Below, piece by piece: positions 8,566-17,259 of a stretch of DNA of 64,000 nt. A model generated the notes under the pieces. The model made no database searches and was not told where the DNA came from. It was given only the letters and a program-made list of their open reading frames with translations. The position numbers and the translations under genes are program-made. Source of the stretch: Bog-473 sp963745665. Its GTDB lineage: Bacteria > Actinomycetota > Acidimicrobiia > Acidimicrobiales > RAAP-2. Position 1 is the stretch's first letter. The number at the start of each line of letters is the position of its first letter. The stretch is from positions 2,046,001 through 2,110,000 of the forward strand of contig CAVUYE010000002.1 of NCBI GenBank assembly GCA_963745665.1, given 5' to 3'.

Positions 8566-11500
8566 GGTGCCGGCGGCGGGGGCGGGGGCGTGACCGGCCC
8601 GCCGGTCACGGTGAAATCACCAGTGTTACTGGTATAACTCGGCGTGTAGTCCCCGCCGTTGGGCCCACTCAGCGTCACCCCGTCACACGACGACGGGGTG
8701 AGCATGTAGCTGCCGGACGCCAGGCTGCCGCTGATGGGGGTCGAAGGGGCGACCTGGGTGCAGGTGAGCCCGGACGTGTCAATGGTCACGCCGGCAGGTG
8801 GGCTGCCGTAAGTCCCGGAGAAGCTCGGCGCACCTCCGCTCGCCTGGCTCCCGCTCACGGCCACGGGGATGGTCAGGGGCGTCACCGTCGTGGAACCGGC
8901 GGCGTAAGTGATGGTGTAGTTCGGGTCGGAGGCACCGGTGCACGACGCCGCATACGGTGAGCCGCTGACCGGGCTGGTGTTCGTGGCCGTCGTCGTGCAT
9001 GTCGGTTGCGGCGTCAGCGACGAGGGGGTGTCACCGCCGACGAGGGTCGTGTAGATCGGAGTGACGGTACGCGTGGACCCGTATGGCACGGACCCGCTCG
9101 AGGCGGTGATGAGCAACGGGGCTGGGGTGACGGTGACAGATCCGCTGACATAGCCGATGGTGTAGTTGCCGTCCACGGCGCCACTGCACGTCGTCGCGTA
9201 CGGCGATCCGGACACGGTGCTCGAGACGCTGTCGGTGCTCGAACATGTCGGCTTTGTCGTGAGCGATGACGCCGTGTCGCCGGAAACGAAGCCCGAGTAC
9301 CCCGCCGTGACCGCAGCAGCTGTGCCGTAGGCGACCGTCGGGCTCGATGCCGTGATCGTCAGCGGGACAGGGGTGACGTTGACCGACCCGGCCACGTAGC
9401 TGAAGGAGTAATTCGGGTCCACCGCCCCCGAACACGTCGATGCATAAGGCGAGTCGGCGACAGGGCTCGAGCTGGTGGCTGTAGTCGAACAGGTGGCCCG
9501 GGTCGTGAGGGAGGAGACGTTCTCCTGGTTGACGAATCCCGCGTAGATGGGTGTGATCGCCGGCGGCGTGGCGCCGTAGTCCATAGGTCCGCCCGACGCG
9601 GTGATGGTCAACGGCGCCTGGGTCACGGCGAAGTCCCCCGCCACGCTGGTGTAGGCAATGGTGTAGTTCGGTGCGTTGGCGCCCGACAACGTGGCCCCGC
9701 TGCAGGACGACGCCGCCAGCGCGTACTCGCCGGCGGGCAGGGTCGGCGCGATTGTCGCTGTCCCCGCCTGGCTGCAGCTCAACCCCGACGTGGTCACCGT
9801 GACACCGGAAGTCGGGGTGGCGTTGCCGACGAACGTCGGCGTGCCCCCGTACATCTGGCTGCCAGAAACGGCAATGTCGAAGGGACCTGGATTGACGGTG
9901 AAGTCGTTCGCTGTGCTCGTGTAGACGACGGCATAGTCGCTGCCGTCGGCGCCGGAGAACGTGAGGCCGCTGCAAGAGGAGGCGAGCAGCGTGTACTGGC
10001 CCAGGGCCATGGAAGGGCTGATGGCCGTCGAAGAGCCCACAGTGGCACAGCTGAGCGCACTCGTGTTGAGCGTGACGCCAAAGGGCGCACTCCCCGAGCC
10101 CCCGTAGTTGGCCGTGGCGGTGAAGGTGGGAGACTGTCCGTAGGGCATGGTGCCCGACACGTCAACGGTCAGCGGGATGGCGGTGAGCCCGGTGGCGAGC
10201 GCCGACGCCACCGGCGTGCCCAGCCCGGTGGCCATGTCGTAGCCGGCCATGGCCGGATACTGACCGCCCGCCGTGGCGTTGTAGTCGTTGTTGCCGGAGG
10301 TGACGTCATTGAGATACGTACCCGGTGTCTTCTGAGCCAGGAGGTACAACGCGGGGTTCAAGAGGCCGTAGCCGGCGGTGTTGCCGTTGGCCGAGGCAAC
10401 CACGGCGACCACGGCCGCCCAGAGCGGTGCGGCGCCGCTCGTCCCACCCAGCGCATTCCAGCCCAACCCGTTGACCGTGTCGTAGATGATGTAGCCGCTG
10501 CTCGGGTCGGCGTCAGCCGACACGTCTGGCACCTCGCGGCAGTCACCGCCCGTGGTCCCGCAAGGGGTTCCGCTGCTGCCGGTCACGGTGCCGAGCGGCT
10601 GCTGGTAGGTCGGCATGGCGAATGTCTGGGAGATCCCGCCTCCACCCGCCCCCTCCGAGTAATACAGCGCGTCGTTCCATACCTGTTCCGCTGGTGGAGG
10701 ACCGAGCGTCCGCGTCCCGTGCCCGAGCGACGTTCCCCCGACGGACGTGACGTCGGGCTGGCTGGCGGGGTCCGAGACGGCCAGGTTCAGGTTCTGGATG
10801 ACGTCGCCACCGTTGGTCTCGTCGGTGACCCACACGTACCCCAGCGTCCCGTCGCCCACGAGCTGGCCCATGGAGTCCGTGCCGGTCTCGAGCGAGACCG
10901 TCGACGTGATGGACTCGGTCGAGGTGTCGATCGTCGCCATCACGTCGCCGGGAAAACTCAGGCCATTCAAGACGGCAAGGACCTCGTTGTGGTCCGGCGA
11001 CAGGCCGATGGACTGCACGAGGCCGGTCCCGTTCTGCGGTTGCGTGGTGGCAATGGTCTTGACCACCGTGTCCGTGCTCAGGCTGACGACAGAGATCCCA
11101 CCCCCGCTCCCCGCGTTGGCCACGTAGAGGTCACCCGCAGCGCTGGCGACGACCAGAGCGACTGGGTCGTTGCCCACGCTGACGGTCGCCGGCGTCGTCG
11201 CACACCCGCTCGTCGTCGTGGCGTTGCAGGTCGAGGCGGCGAAATACTCGATCCGGTTGTTCGCGCCGTCTGCGACGTAGACCGAGCCTTCGGCACTGCC
11301 GTCGATGGCCAATGCGGTCGGTACGGTGGACGAAGGGAGCGTGACCGTGGTCACAAAGGCGTTCGTGTGGGCGTTGTAGACGGCAACTGATCCTGTGTCG
11401 TTCGCTACATAAAGGGTGGTCCCGCTGACCGCCAGTGCCGTCGGGCCGCTGAGATCGCCGTTCGAGGGAATCTGCGTGGGCGAACCGCAACCCGACGTGG

Positions 11501-13034
11501 TGGTCTGGTTGCAGGTGCTGGTGGAGACCACCGTCAGCGTGCTGTTGGCGTTGGCGACGAACACCTTGCCGTCGGCCGCGTCCAGCGCAACCGCATCGGG
11601 ACCCGTGCCGGTGGAGACCGAGCCCGACGTCGCGAAGTTCGTCGGGTTACTTGCGCTCCCTTCGCTGTCCACGCTCACCGTGTTGCTGGACCTGTTCGCG
11701 ATGTACAAGGTCCCCGTTGACGGGTCGACGGCCTGTGCCACCGGATCGGATGCCGTGGTCGCTTCGATCTCGCCGTTGATGTTGCAACCCTGTGCGCCTT
11801 GGTCGCCCGAAGCCACGAAGATCGACTGCCCTTCGGCTGCCGCCGCCTGGAAGAGCGTGTTCTCCGACTCCTGCAGCGACTGGCCGACGTAGGCCTCGCA
11901 GCCGTTCGTCCAACTGGCACTCACGATTTTGGCCGAGTCGTTACTGACGATCTGGCTGAAGACGTCGTAGAGGCTGTCGGAGATGCCTCCCTCGTACACT
12001 TTGATGTTGGCTTCCGGCGCCAGGGAGAGGACCGTCTCGATGTCGAGCTCCGCTTCGGCGGTACCGGCGCCGGTTCCGGTGCCTCCCCCGACCGGCACCT
12101 TCGTGATCTGGCCGTTCCCGAGGGTGATGCCGTAGCAGGCTGCAAAGGTCGAGATGTCGCTCGACGAGTAACCCGCACCCGACATCTCGAGGAGGGCGAT
12201 CGTTGTTCCCGCCCCATAGTGGTTCGCCGTATAGAGGGAGCCGAACGAGTAGGCCTGTGCGAGGTCGGGGGCATCGACGGCGCCGGTGCTGTTCGCCACG
12301 TCACCGATGCTGTTAGTGCAACTCGTCCCGGTCGGAGTCGGCTGCCCTGGCGCCAGCGCCGGCGCGCTCAGGCCGGAGTTGATTTGCGGGCCGGCCCGGC
12401 TGGCCTGGGGAATGCTCGTCGAGGGCTGCGGTGGGCTCAGGGTGTCGAGTCCGAGGATGCCCTCTATGGCGGGTGCCACCGAAGCATTCACCTCGGGTGC
12501 CGTCGCGTTGTTGTACCCGGTCCTTCCCGAAGAAAGGCGGTATTTCGAAATCGGCGTCGAGAAGGCGGACTGGACCTGGGCGACCGTGCCCGAGACCGGC
12601 AGCGCCAATCCGGTCGCCGATGGCCTGCCCACCGTCAGGCCTTCTTCTTGGAGGCTGGCGGTCACCTGCGCGATCGTGCCCGGCGACGGCCCGAACTCCT
12701 TCGCAAACTGCTCAGGCGTCAGGAAGTGGTGATACTCCCCAGAGTCCGGATTCGATACCTGCTGCACCTCGGTCGCCAACGCGGCGGGATCGCGCGGCTT
12801 GAGCGTGACGGTCAGGGGGAGGGAGGTCGACGTCGGCGCGGGACCGACCAGTGTCGCCCCGGGTGGAACGAGGCCCTGGTGGCCGGGCAACCTCTCGCGT
12901 GCAGCACCGGCGGCCACTGCGTTCGACGTCGTGGCAGCGCCAAAGGCCACCGTGAAGCCCAGCGTCACCGCAACTACGAGCAGGCAGGAAACGAGGCGGT
13001 GCGCCCGGCAATCACCGCGTCGATACACCTTCAT
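7779..13034 (-). CDS. Giant secreted S53 (sedolisin/kumamolisin) peptidase with embedded propeller, MBG-type repeats and C-terminal 42-aa repeats
   Basis: A 1751-aa exported peptidase of the sedolisin family, serine-carboxyl enzymes usually active at acid pH. ATG 13034 is chosen because GGAGG lies 8 bases upstream; GTG 13049 would include that site in the gene. Order: signal peptide; pro-kumamolisin activation domain (about 45-195); catalytic domain with Glu327 and Asp331 (AEAELD), oxyanion Asp411 (VASGDQG) and Ser866 (GGTSGAAP). The domain is interrupted at about 420-745 by YVTN/NHL-type beta-propeller repeats. Next come seven or so MBG/Ig-like repeats (about 955-1490) and six GYWLVxSDGGxFxFG repeats. 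It stands alone, convergent with the Thr-rich secreted protein. Substrate unknown. Confidence 0.9.
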   Translation of the reverse strand: MKVYRRGDCRAHRLVSCLLVVAVTLGFTVAFGAATTSNAVAAGAARERLPGHQGLVPPGATLVGPAPTSTSLPLTVTLKPRDPAALATEVQQVSNPDSGEYHHFLTPEQFAKEFGPSPGTIAQVTASLQEEGLTVGRPSATGLALPVSGTVAQVQSAFSTPISKYRLSSGRTGYNNATAPEVNASVAPAIEGILGLDTLSPPQPSTSIPQASRAGPQINSGLSAPALAPGQPTPTGTSCTNSIGDVANSTGAVDAPDLAQAYSFGSLYTANHYGAGTTIALLEMSGAGYSSSDISTFAACYGITLGNGQITKVPVGGGTGTGAGTAEAELDIETVLSLAPEANIKVYEGGISDSLYDVFSQIVSNDSAKIVSASWTNGCEAYVGQSLQESENTLFQAAAAEGQSIFVASGDQGAQGCNINGEIEATTASDPVAQAVDPSTGTLYIANRSSNTVSVDSEGSASNPTNFATSGSVSTGTGPDAVALDAADGKVFVANANSTLTVVSTSTCNQTTTSGCGSPTQIPSNGDLSGPTALAVSGTTLYVANDTGSVAVYNAHTNAFVTTVTLPSSTVPTALAIDGSAEGSVYVADGANNRIEYFAASTCNATTTSGCATTPATVSVGNDPVALVVASAAGDLYVANAGSGGGISVVSLSTDTVVKTIATTQPQNGTGLVQSIGLSPDHNEVLAVLNGLSFPGDVMATIDTSTESITSTVSLETGTDSMGQLVGDGTLGYVWVTDETNGGDVIQNLNLAVSDPASQPDVTSVGGTSLGHGTRTLGPPPAEQVWNDALYYSEGAGGGGISQTFAMPTYQQPLGTVTGSSGTPCGTTGGDCREVPDVSADADPSSGYIIYDTVNGLGWNALGGTSGAAPLWAAVVAVVASANGNTAGYGLLNPALYLLAQKTPGTYLNDVTSGNNDYNATAGGQYPAMAGYDMATGLGTPVASALATGLTAIPLTVDVSGTMPYGQSPTFTATANYGGSGSAPFGVTLNTSALSCATVGSSTAISPSMALGQYTLLASSCSGLTFSGADGSDYAVVYTSTANDFTVNPGPFDIAVSGSQMYGGTPTFVGNATPTSGVTVTTSGLSCSQAGTATIAPTLPAGEYALAASSCSGATLSGANAPNYTIAYTSVAGDFAVTQAPLTITASGGPMDYGATPPAITPIYAGFVNQENVSSLTTRATCSTTATSSSPVADSPYASTCSGAVDPNYSFSYVAGSVNVTPVPLTITASSPTVAYGTAAAVTAGYSGFVSGDTASSLTTKPTCSSTDSVSSTVSGSPYATTCSGAVDGNYTIGYVSGSVTVTPAPLLITASSGSVPYGSTRTVTPIYTTLVGGDTPSSLTPQPTCTTTATNTSPVSGSPYAASCTGASDPNYTITYAAGSTTVTPLTIPVAVSGSQASGGAPSFSGTYGSPPAGVTIDTSGLTCTQVAPSTPISGSLASGSYMLTPSSCDGVTLSGPNGGDYTPSYTSNTGDFTVTGGPVTPPPPPPAPAHGYWLVGSDGGIFTFGSAQFYGSTGNIALQRPVVGISPTANKAGYWLVASDGGVFAFGNAGYYGSIPGAGLAPAGSGLPHSLNAPIVGMVPSSDGGGYFMVASDGGVFAFGDARFAGSCPGMGGCSGAAVAVVPDASGNGYWLVTQTGNVYAFGDAPFYGSPGNQGSPVTSAVRTADGHGYWVLLADGAVYAYGDAIGRGGPTGSVGGFNPASAIFSDSDGGGYWVASGQGSVFSYGDAPNDGSMAGNHLNGSIIAATGF
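10794..11777 (-). other. Beta-propeller domain inserted inside the S53 catalytic domain
   Basis: Between VASGDQGAQGC and SDPASQPDVTSVGG, which are nearly adjacent in the second S53 protein of this window, this gene has about 325 extra residues. They hold repeated strands such as LYIANRSSNTVSV, VFVANANSTLTVV, LYVANDTGSVAVY and VYVADGANNRI, the hallmark of YVTN/NHL/SMP-30-like propellers. Confidence 0.8.
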
Positions 13035-13189
13035 CTGTGCGTCCTCCACAGGTGCCCCCGGGGGGAAAGGCTAATCCTCCCCACCAGGGCCGCTTGCCGC
13101 GCCGACCGGCATCTTCGCACGCGCCTCACGGCGTTTCGCGTCTTTGTTGTTCCTTTGTAGTCGGCACCCGACGGCCCGGGCCTTAGGGG

Positions 13190-13561
13190 TCAACCTGCGG
13201 ATGCAGGTACGCCCCAGACCCGAACCCAGTCGACGGAGGTGGTCGGCAGCGGGGTCGTGCCGGCGACGAACTGGTTCGTCCCGATGCCCAGCGCCTGGGT
13301 GAGGCAGATGTAGAAGGGCTCGTTGAACGGCGCTGGATCGACCAACGGTGAGGCGGCGCTCCAGTGGTCTACGAGACACGTCTGCCCGTACAGGAACGTC
13401 AGCGACTGCGGCGTCCACTCCACTGCATAAGTGTGGAATTGGGTCGTATCGCCGATGGCGCAGTCATCGTTCGTGTCCTCAGGGTCGTCGGCCGAGCTGC
13501 TGTAGTGCACGAAGTGGATGGCCAGGGTCGGGTATTCGCTGTAGATCCGAGTGTAAAAACG
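13190..13561 (-). pseudogene. C-terminal fragment of a GH16 glycoside hydrolase
   Basis: About 123 residues match the C-terminal half of family 16 endo-glucanases/laminarinases: FHTYAVEWTPQSLTFLYG, then a PFYICLTQALG strand, ending SVDWVRVWGV. The catalytic ExDxxE segment that should precede it is missing. Upstream the frame runs antisense into fabD with no GH16 similarity and no fitting start. I read it as a decayed remnant left beside the fab cluster, perhaps deleted at its 5' end. A sequencing indel alone would not restore it, because no other frame upstream shows the missing half. Confidence 0.7.
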
Positions 13562-13751
13562 GGCCGCGGAGCGCCGCCCACCCTCTTCTCGGTCGCTGGT
13601 CGCACCGCACGTGGCACCGGGTTTCCACCGGGTAACCAGCACTGCGCTGCCCTGGCGCGTGGGTAATCGCACCGGTGGTGCGATTTGCGGCCTGGACGCG
13701 GCCCGGCAGCGCGCCCGCATGCCACACTGTGGGTTCCTCAGCCCGCCGTCG

Positions 13752-15005
13752 ATGGGAGCCGTCGGACACGTGTTGGTTTTCACCTTTCCCGGACAGGGAT
13801 CGCAGCGCGCCGGAATGGGTGAACCGTGGGTCGACCACCCTTCGTGGGAAGTCGTCGAGGAAGCCTCCGCGGCAGCTGACCGCGACCTCTCCCATCTCCT
13901 CCTGCGCGCGCCCATCGAAGAGCTCACCCAGACCGAGAACGCCCAGCTGGCGACGACGGTGCTCAGCCTCGTCGTCCTGGACGCGGTCGAGCGCATCGGG
14001 CTCACCCCCGCCGCCTGCGCCGGCCACAGCCTGGGGGAATACACCGCGTTGGTCGCCAGCGGCTCGCTGCGCTTCGACCACGGCATTCAGCTGGTCGTCG
14101 CCCGCGGCGAGGCCATGGCGCGGGCCGGTGAAGAGGCCCCTGGGACCATGGCGGCTCTGCTCGGGATCGCCGACGACGACGCCGAGGCGGCCTGCATGCG
14201 CGCCGAAGGTGACGTCTGGGTCGCCAACTACAACGCACCCGGCCAGGTCGTGATCGCCGGTACGGTCGAAGCGGTGGCCCTGGCCGGTGAGCTGGCCAAG
14301 GGATTGGGCGCCAAGCGGGTCATGCCGATTCAGGTCTCGGGGGCCTTCCACACCCCGCTGATGCAGGGTGCGCGGGCTGACCTCCGTAAGGCCCTGGCCG
14401 AGGTCACCTTTCAGACGCCGGAGGTGCGCGTCGTGGCCAACGTCGACGCCCACGTGCATGACGACCCGGCCGAGTGGCCCGGACTGCTGTCCGCCCAGCT
14501 CTGCAGCCCTGTCCGCTGGCGGCAGACCCTCGAGACGTTTGCCGGGCTCGGCCTGACCTCGCTGGTGGAGCTGGGACCCGGCGGGGTGCTGAGCGGGCTG
14601 GCAAAGCGCAGCCTGCCCGAGATCCAGTCGCTGGCCGTCTCCAAGCCCGAGGACCTGGACACGTTGATGGACCAGATCGGTGCCGCCGGGACATGGCGGG
14701 CCGAACCCGCCTTGCACCAGGGCGAGCACCTCTACATGTCCGAGCGTGTCGTGGTCAGCCCCTCGAGCGGCATCTTCAACCCCGAATCGTCCTTGCAGGC
14801 GCCGGGGACGGGCCTGCTGCCCGGGACCGATTCCGGCGCCGACCAATCTTCTGCGGTCGACGTCGGCGAGCTGATAGGCCGGGTGGGGATCTCGGAGGTG
14901 CGGACGCCTTTCGCCGGGCAGGTAATCGGATGGCTGGCGGCCGACGGCGAACGGGTGCAGGAAGGTCAGCCGCTCGTCTGGCTGAGGGTGCCCGACTCCC
15001 GCTGA
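13752..15005 (+). CDS. fabD: Malonyl-CoA:ACP transacylase with C-terminal biotinyl/lipoyl-like domain
   Basis: FabD moves malonate from CoA to acyl carrier protein, priming each fatty-acid elongation cycle. Residues 1-305 are a standard domain: FTFPGQGSQ, nucleophile Ser93 in GHSLGEY, and His200 in GAFHTPLM. The protein is 417 aa, about 100 longer than usual. Residues about 330-415 resemble a biotinyl/lipoyl fold (VRTPFAGQVIGWLAADGERV, then QEGQPLVWLR), but the MKM attachment lysine is not present. ATG 13752 is used; GTG 13770 is possible. The stop overlaps the fabG start (TGATG). First gene of the fab cluster. Confidence 0.92.
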   Translation: MGAVGHVLVFTFPGQGSQRAGMGEPWVDHPSWEVVEEASAAADRDLSHLLLRAPIEELTQTENAQLATTVLSLVVLDAVERIGLTPAACAGHSLGEYTALVASGSLRFDHGIQLVVARGEAMARAGEEAPGTMAALLGIADDDAEAACMRAEGDVWVANYNAPGQVVIAGTVEAVALAGELAKGLGAKRVMPIQVSGAFHTPLMQGARADLRKALAEVTFQTPEVRVVANVDAHVHDDPAEWPGLLSAQLCSPVRWRQTLETFAGLGLTSLVELGPGGVLSGLAKRSLPEIQSLAVSKPEDLDTLMDQIGAAGTWRAEPALHQGEHLYMSERVVVSPSSGIFNPESSLQAPGTGLLPGTDSGADQSSAVDVGELIGRVGISEVRTPFAGQVIGWLAADGERVQEGQPLVWLRVPDSR

Positions 15006-15730
15006 TGGCCATCGTCCTCGTCACCGGTGGGACCCGCGGCATCGGCGCGGCCTGCGTCGCGTGGTTCCTGGCCAACGGGGATCAGGTGGCCACGACCTAT
15101 CGCTCGGCCGATCCACCGGAGCCACCCGACGGCGCCGATCCCGAGCGGTTCCTCGCGGTGCACTGCGATGTGCGCAACGCCGAGGAGGTGGAGTCAGCCT
15201 TCAGCGCCATCGAGGAGCGCTGGGGCCCCGTCGAGGTGCTGGTGGCCAACGCGGGCATCACGTCGGACTCGCTCATGCTGCGGATGAGCGACCAGGCCTT
15301 TCACGACGTCATCGACGCCAACCTGACGGGCTCCTTTCGGGTGGCCAAACGGGCCGTGGCCAAGATGCTGCGGCTGCACACGGGTCGCATCGTCTTCCTC
15401 TCATCGGTGGGCGCCTTCGTCGGGCTGCCGGGGCAGGCGAACTATGCGGCCTCGAAGGCCGGCCTGGTCGGGATGGCCCGGGCCATCGCCCGTGAGGTGG
15501 GCAGCCGGCAGATCACGGTGAACGTCGTGGCCCCTGGTCTGATCGAGACCGACATGACGGCCGCCCTCGGCGCGGACCGGGTCGCCCTCATGGCCGGTCA
15601 GGTGCCGCTCGGGCACGCCGGGAGCCCCGCTGACGTGGCCGCCGTCGTGGGCTTCCTGGCCTCGGACTCCGCCGCATACGTGACCGGTGCCATCGTGCCG
15701 GTCGACGGTGGGCTGGGCATGGGCCTGTAG
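15005..15730 (+). CDS. fabG: 3-Oxoacyl-[ACP] reductase
   Basis: A short-chain dehydrogenase that reduces 3-ketoacyl-ACP with NADPH. The 241-aa protein has the cofactor motif TGGTRGIG, NAGI, and catalytic Ser-Tyr-Lys in SSVGAFVGLPGQANYAASK, with PGLIETDMT and the C-terminal GAIVPVDGG typical of FabG. It starts one base inside the fabD stop, so translation is probably coupled. acpP follows after 32 bases. Confidence 0.94.
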   Translation: MAIVLVTGGTRGIGAACVAWFLANGDQVATTYRSADPPEPPDGADPERFLAVHCDVRNAEEVESAFSAIEERWGPVEVLVANAGITSDSLMLRMSDQAFHDVIDANLTGSFRVAKRAVAKMLRLHTGRIVFLSSVGAFVGLPGQANYAASKAGLVGMARAIAREVGSRQITVNVVAPGLIETDMTAALGADRVALMAGQVPLGHAGSPADVAAVVGFLASDSAAYVTGAIVPVDGGLGMGL

Positions 15731-15762
15731 CGTTCAAGGGACCGACGACAAAGGAGCAGATT

Positions 15763-16002
15763 GTGGACAGCGACGCAGCGTTCGAGAAGTTTCGCGAGTG
15801 CGCCGTGGAAGTACTGCAGGTGCCGGCGGACAAGATCACCAAGGAAGCGAAGTTCGCCGACGACCTCGACGCCGACAGCCTCGACCTGGTGGAGCTCGTC
15901 ATGGCACTCGAAGAGGCGTTCGACATCACGGTCGAGGAGACCGAGCTCGAGGACATCACCACCATCGGACAGGCATTCGACTTGATCTCGGCCAAGCTCT
16001 GA
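15763..16002 (+). CDS. acpP: Acyl carrier protein
   Basis: A 79-aa, strongly acidic carrier that holds growing acyl chains on a phosphopantetheine arm. The attachment serine is in DADSLDLVEL, and the four-helix pattern is complete. GTG 15763 follows AAAGGAG with good spacing. Its stop overlaps the fabF start by one base. Its position between fabG and fabF makes it the fatty-acid carrier rather than a polyketide one. Confidence 0.96.
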   Translation: MDSDAAFEKFRECAVEVLQVPADKITKEAKFADDLDADSLDLVELVMALEEAFDITVEETELEDITTIGQAFDLISAKL

Positions 16003-17198
16003 TGCAGATCGGGATCGGCGCCGAGGGCCCGATCCGGGGACGGCGCGTCGCTGTCACCGGCCTGGGCGCGGTCACCTGCTGCGGGGTCGGCGTGGAGGCC
16101 CTGTGGGACGGGCTGCTCCATCCGACCGTGGTCGGCGGGGTGGTGCGCGACTATGAGCCGACCGACTGGTTCGGGCCGAAGGAAGTGCGCCAGCTCGACC
16201 GCTTTGCCCAGCTCTCCATGGTGTCAGCCGACCAGGCCGTGCGCGCGGCCGGCGACCTGGCCGTCGACCCGGCCAAGGCGGGCGTGGTCTTCGCCACCGG
16301 TGTGGGAGGTTTCGAGACCCTGGCCAACCAGGTCGGTGTGTACAACGAGAAGGGTGCCGACCGTGTCTCCCCCCGGCTGGTGCCGATGATGATGGCCAAC
16401 GCCGGTGCCGCTGGCATCTCCATGCGCCTGGGCTGGCGGGGCCCGTCGGAGGTCATCTGCACGGCCTGTGCGGCCGGCACGCACGCCATCGCCGCCGCGG
16501 CGCGCCTGGTGGCTTCCGGGCGCTGCGACGTCGCCATCGGCGGCGGCTCGGAAGCGAGCATGCACCCGGTGGCGTTGGCCGCGTTCTCGAACATGACGGC
16601 ATTGTCGACCTCGGGGAACTCGCGTCCCTTCGACGTTCGCCGTGACGGCTTCGTCATGACGGAAGGCGCAGGTGCACTGGTCCTCGAGGACTGGGACCGT
16701 GCCGTCGCCCGCGGTGCGACGATCTACGCCGAGCTCGCCGGCGCGGCCAGCACGGCCGACGCCCACCACATCACCGCTCCCGCCCCCGACGGTGCGGGTG
16801 CGGTCGCCTGCATGGAGTTGGCACTGGGCGACGCCGGGATCGGGCCGTCCGACGTGGGACACATCAACGCCCACGGGACCTCGACGCCTCTCAACGACCT
16901 GGCCGAGGCGCGCGCCATCGACAAGGTCTTCGGCGAGCCCGGGCCGCTCGTCACCTCGACCAAGGGTGTGACCGGACACGGCCTGGCCGCAGCCGGCGCC
17001 ATCGAAGCCGTCGCCGCCGTGCTCACCATCGATCGGGCCGTCATCCCGCCGACGGCCGGCTACGGAGAGCCCGACCCCGAAATCACGATTCCGATCGTGC
17101 ACGGCGAGCCGCGTCCGTGGCAGCCGGCTGCGGTCCTCTCCAATTCCTTCGGTTTCGGCGGTCACAACGGCTGCCTGGTGCTGCTGCCCCCTGGCTGA
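16002..17198 (+). CDS. fabF: 3-Oxoacyl-[ACP] synthase II
   Basis: A condensing enzyme that adds malonyl-ACP units to acyl-ACP. 398 aa. The catalytic Cys156 lies in CTACAAGTHAI, and the two histidines in INAHGTSTPLND and GVTGHGLAAAGAIE; the C-terminus has SNSFGFGGHNG. Start ATG 16002 shares a base with the acpP stop. It is the last fab gene; no fabH is present in this cluster, so the initiating condensing enzyme must be elsewhere. Confidence 0.95.
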   Translation: MQIGIGAEGPIRGRRVAVTGLGAVTCCGVGVEALWDGLLHPTVVGGVVRDYEPTDWFGPKEVRQLDRFAQLSMVSADQAVRAAGDLAVDPAKAGVVFATGVGGFETLANQVGVYNEKGADRVSPRLVPMMMANAGAAGISMRLGWRGPSEVICTACAAGTHAIAAAARLVASGRCDVAIGGGSEASMHPVALAAFSNMTALSTSGNSRPFDVRRDGFVMTEGAGALVLEDWDRAVARGATIYAELAGAASTADAHHITAPAPDGAGAVACMELALGDAGIGPSDVGHINAHGTSTPLNDLAEARAIDKVFGEPGPLVTSTKGVTGHGLAAAGAIEAVAAVLTIDRAVIPPTAGYGEPDPEITIPIVHGEPRPWQPAAVLSNSFGFGGHNGCLVLLPPG

Positions 17199-17259
17199 GA
17201 CCAGCCGGTAAGGTCGCACCTCCGCTGCCGCCGGGGCCGCGACTTCGTGAGGTCCGTTG

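Noticed and set aside
13562..14086. N-terminal extension of the GH16-like frame
   Set aside because: Composition and sequence are those of an antisense frame of fabD; no GH16 motif is there.
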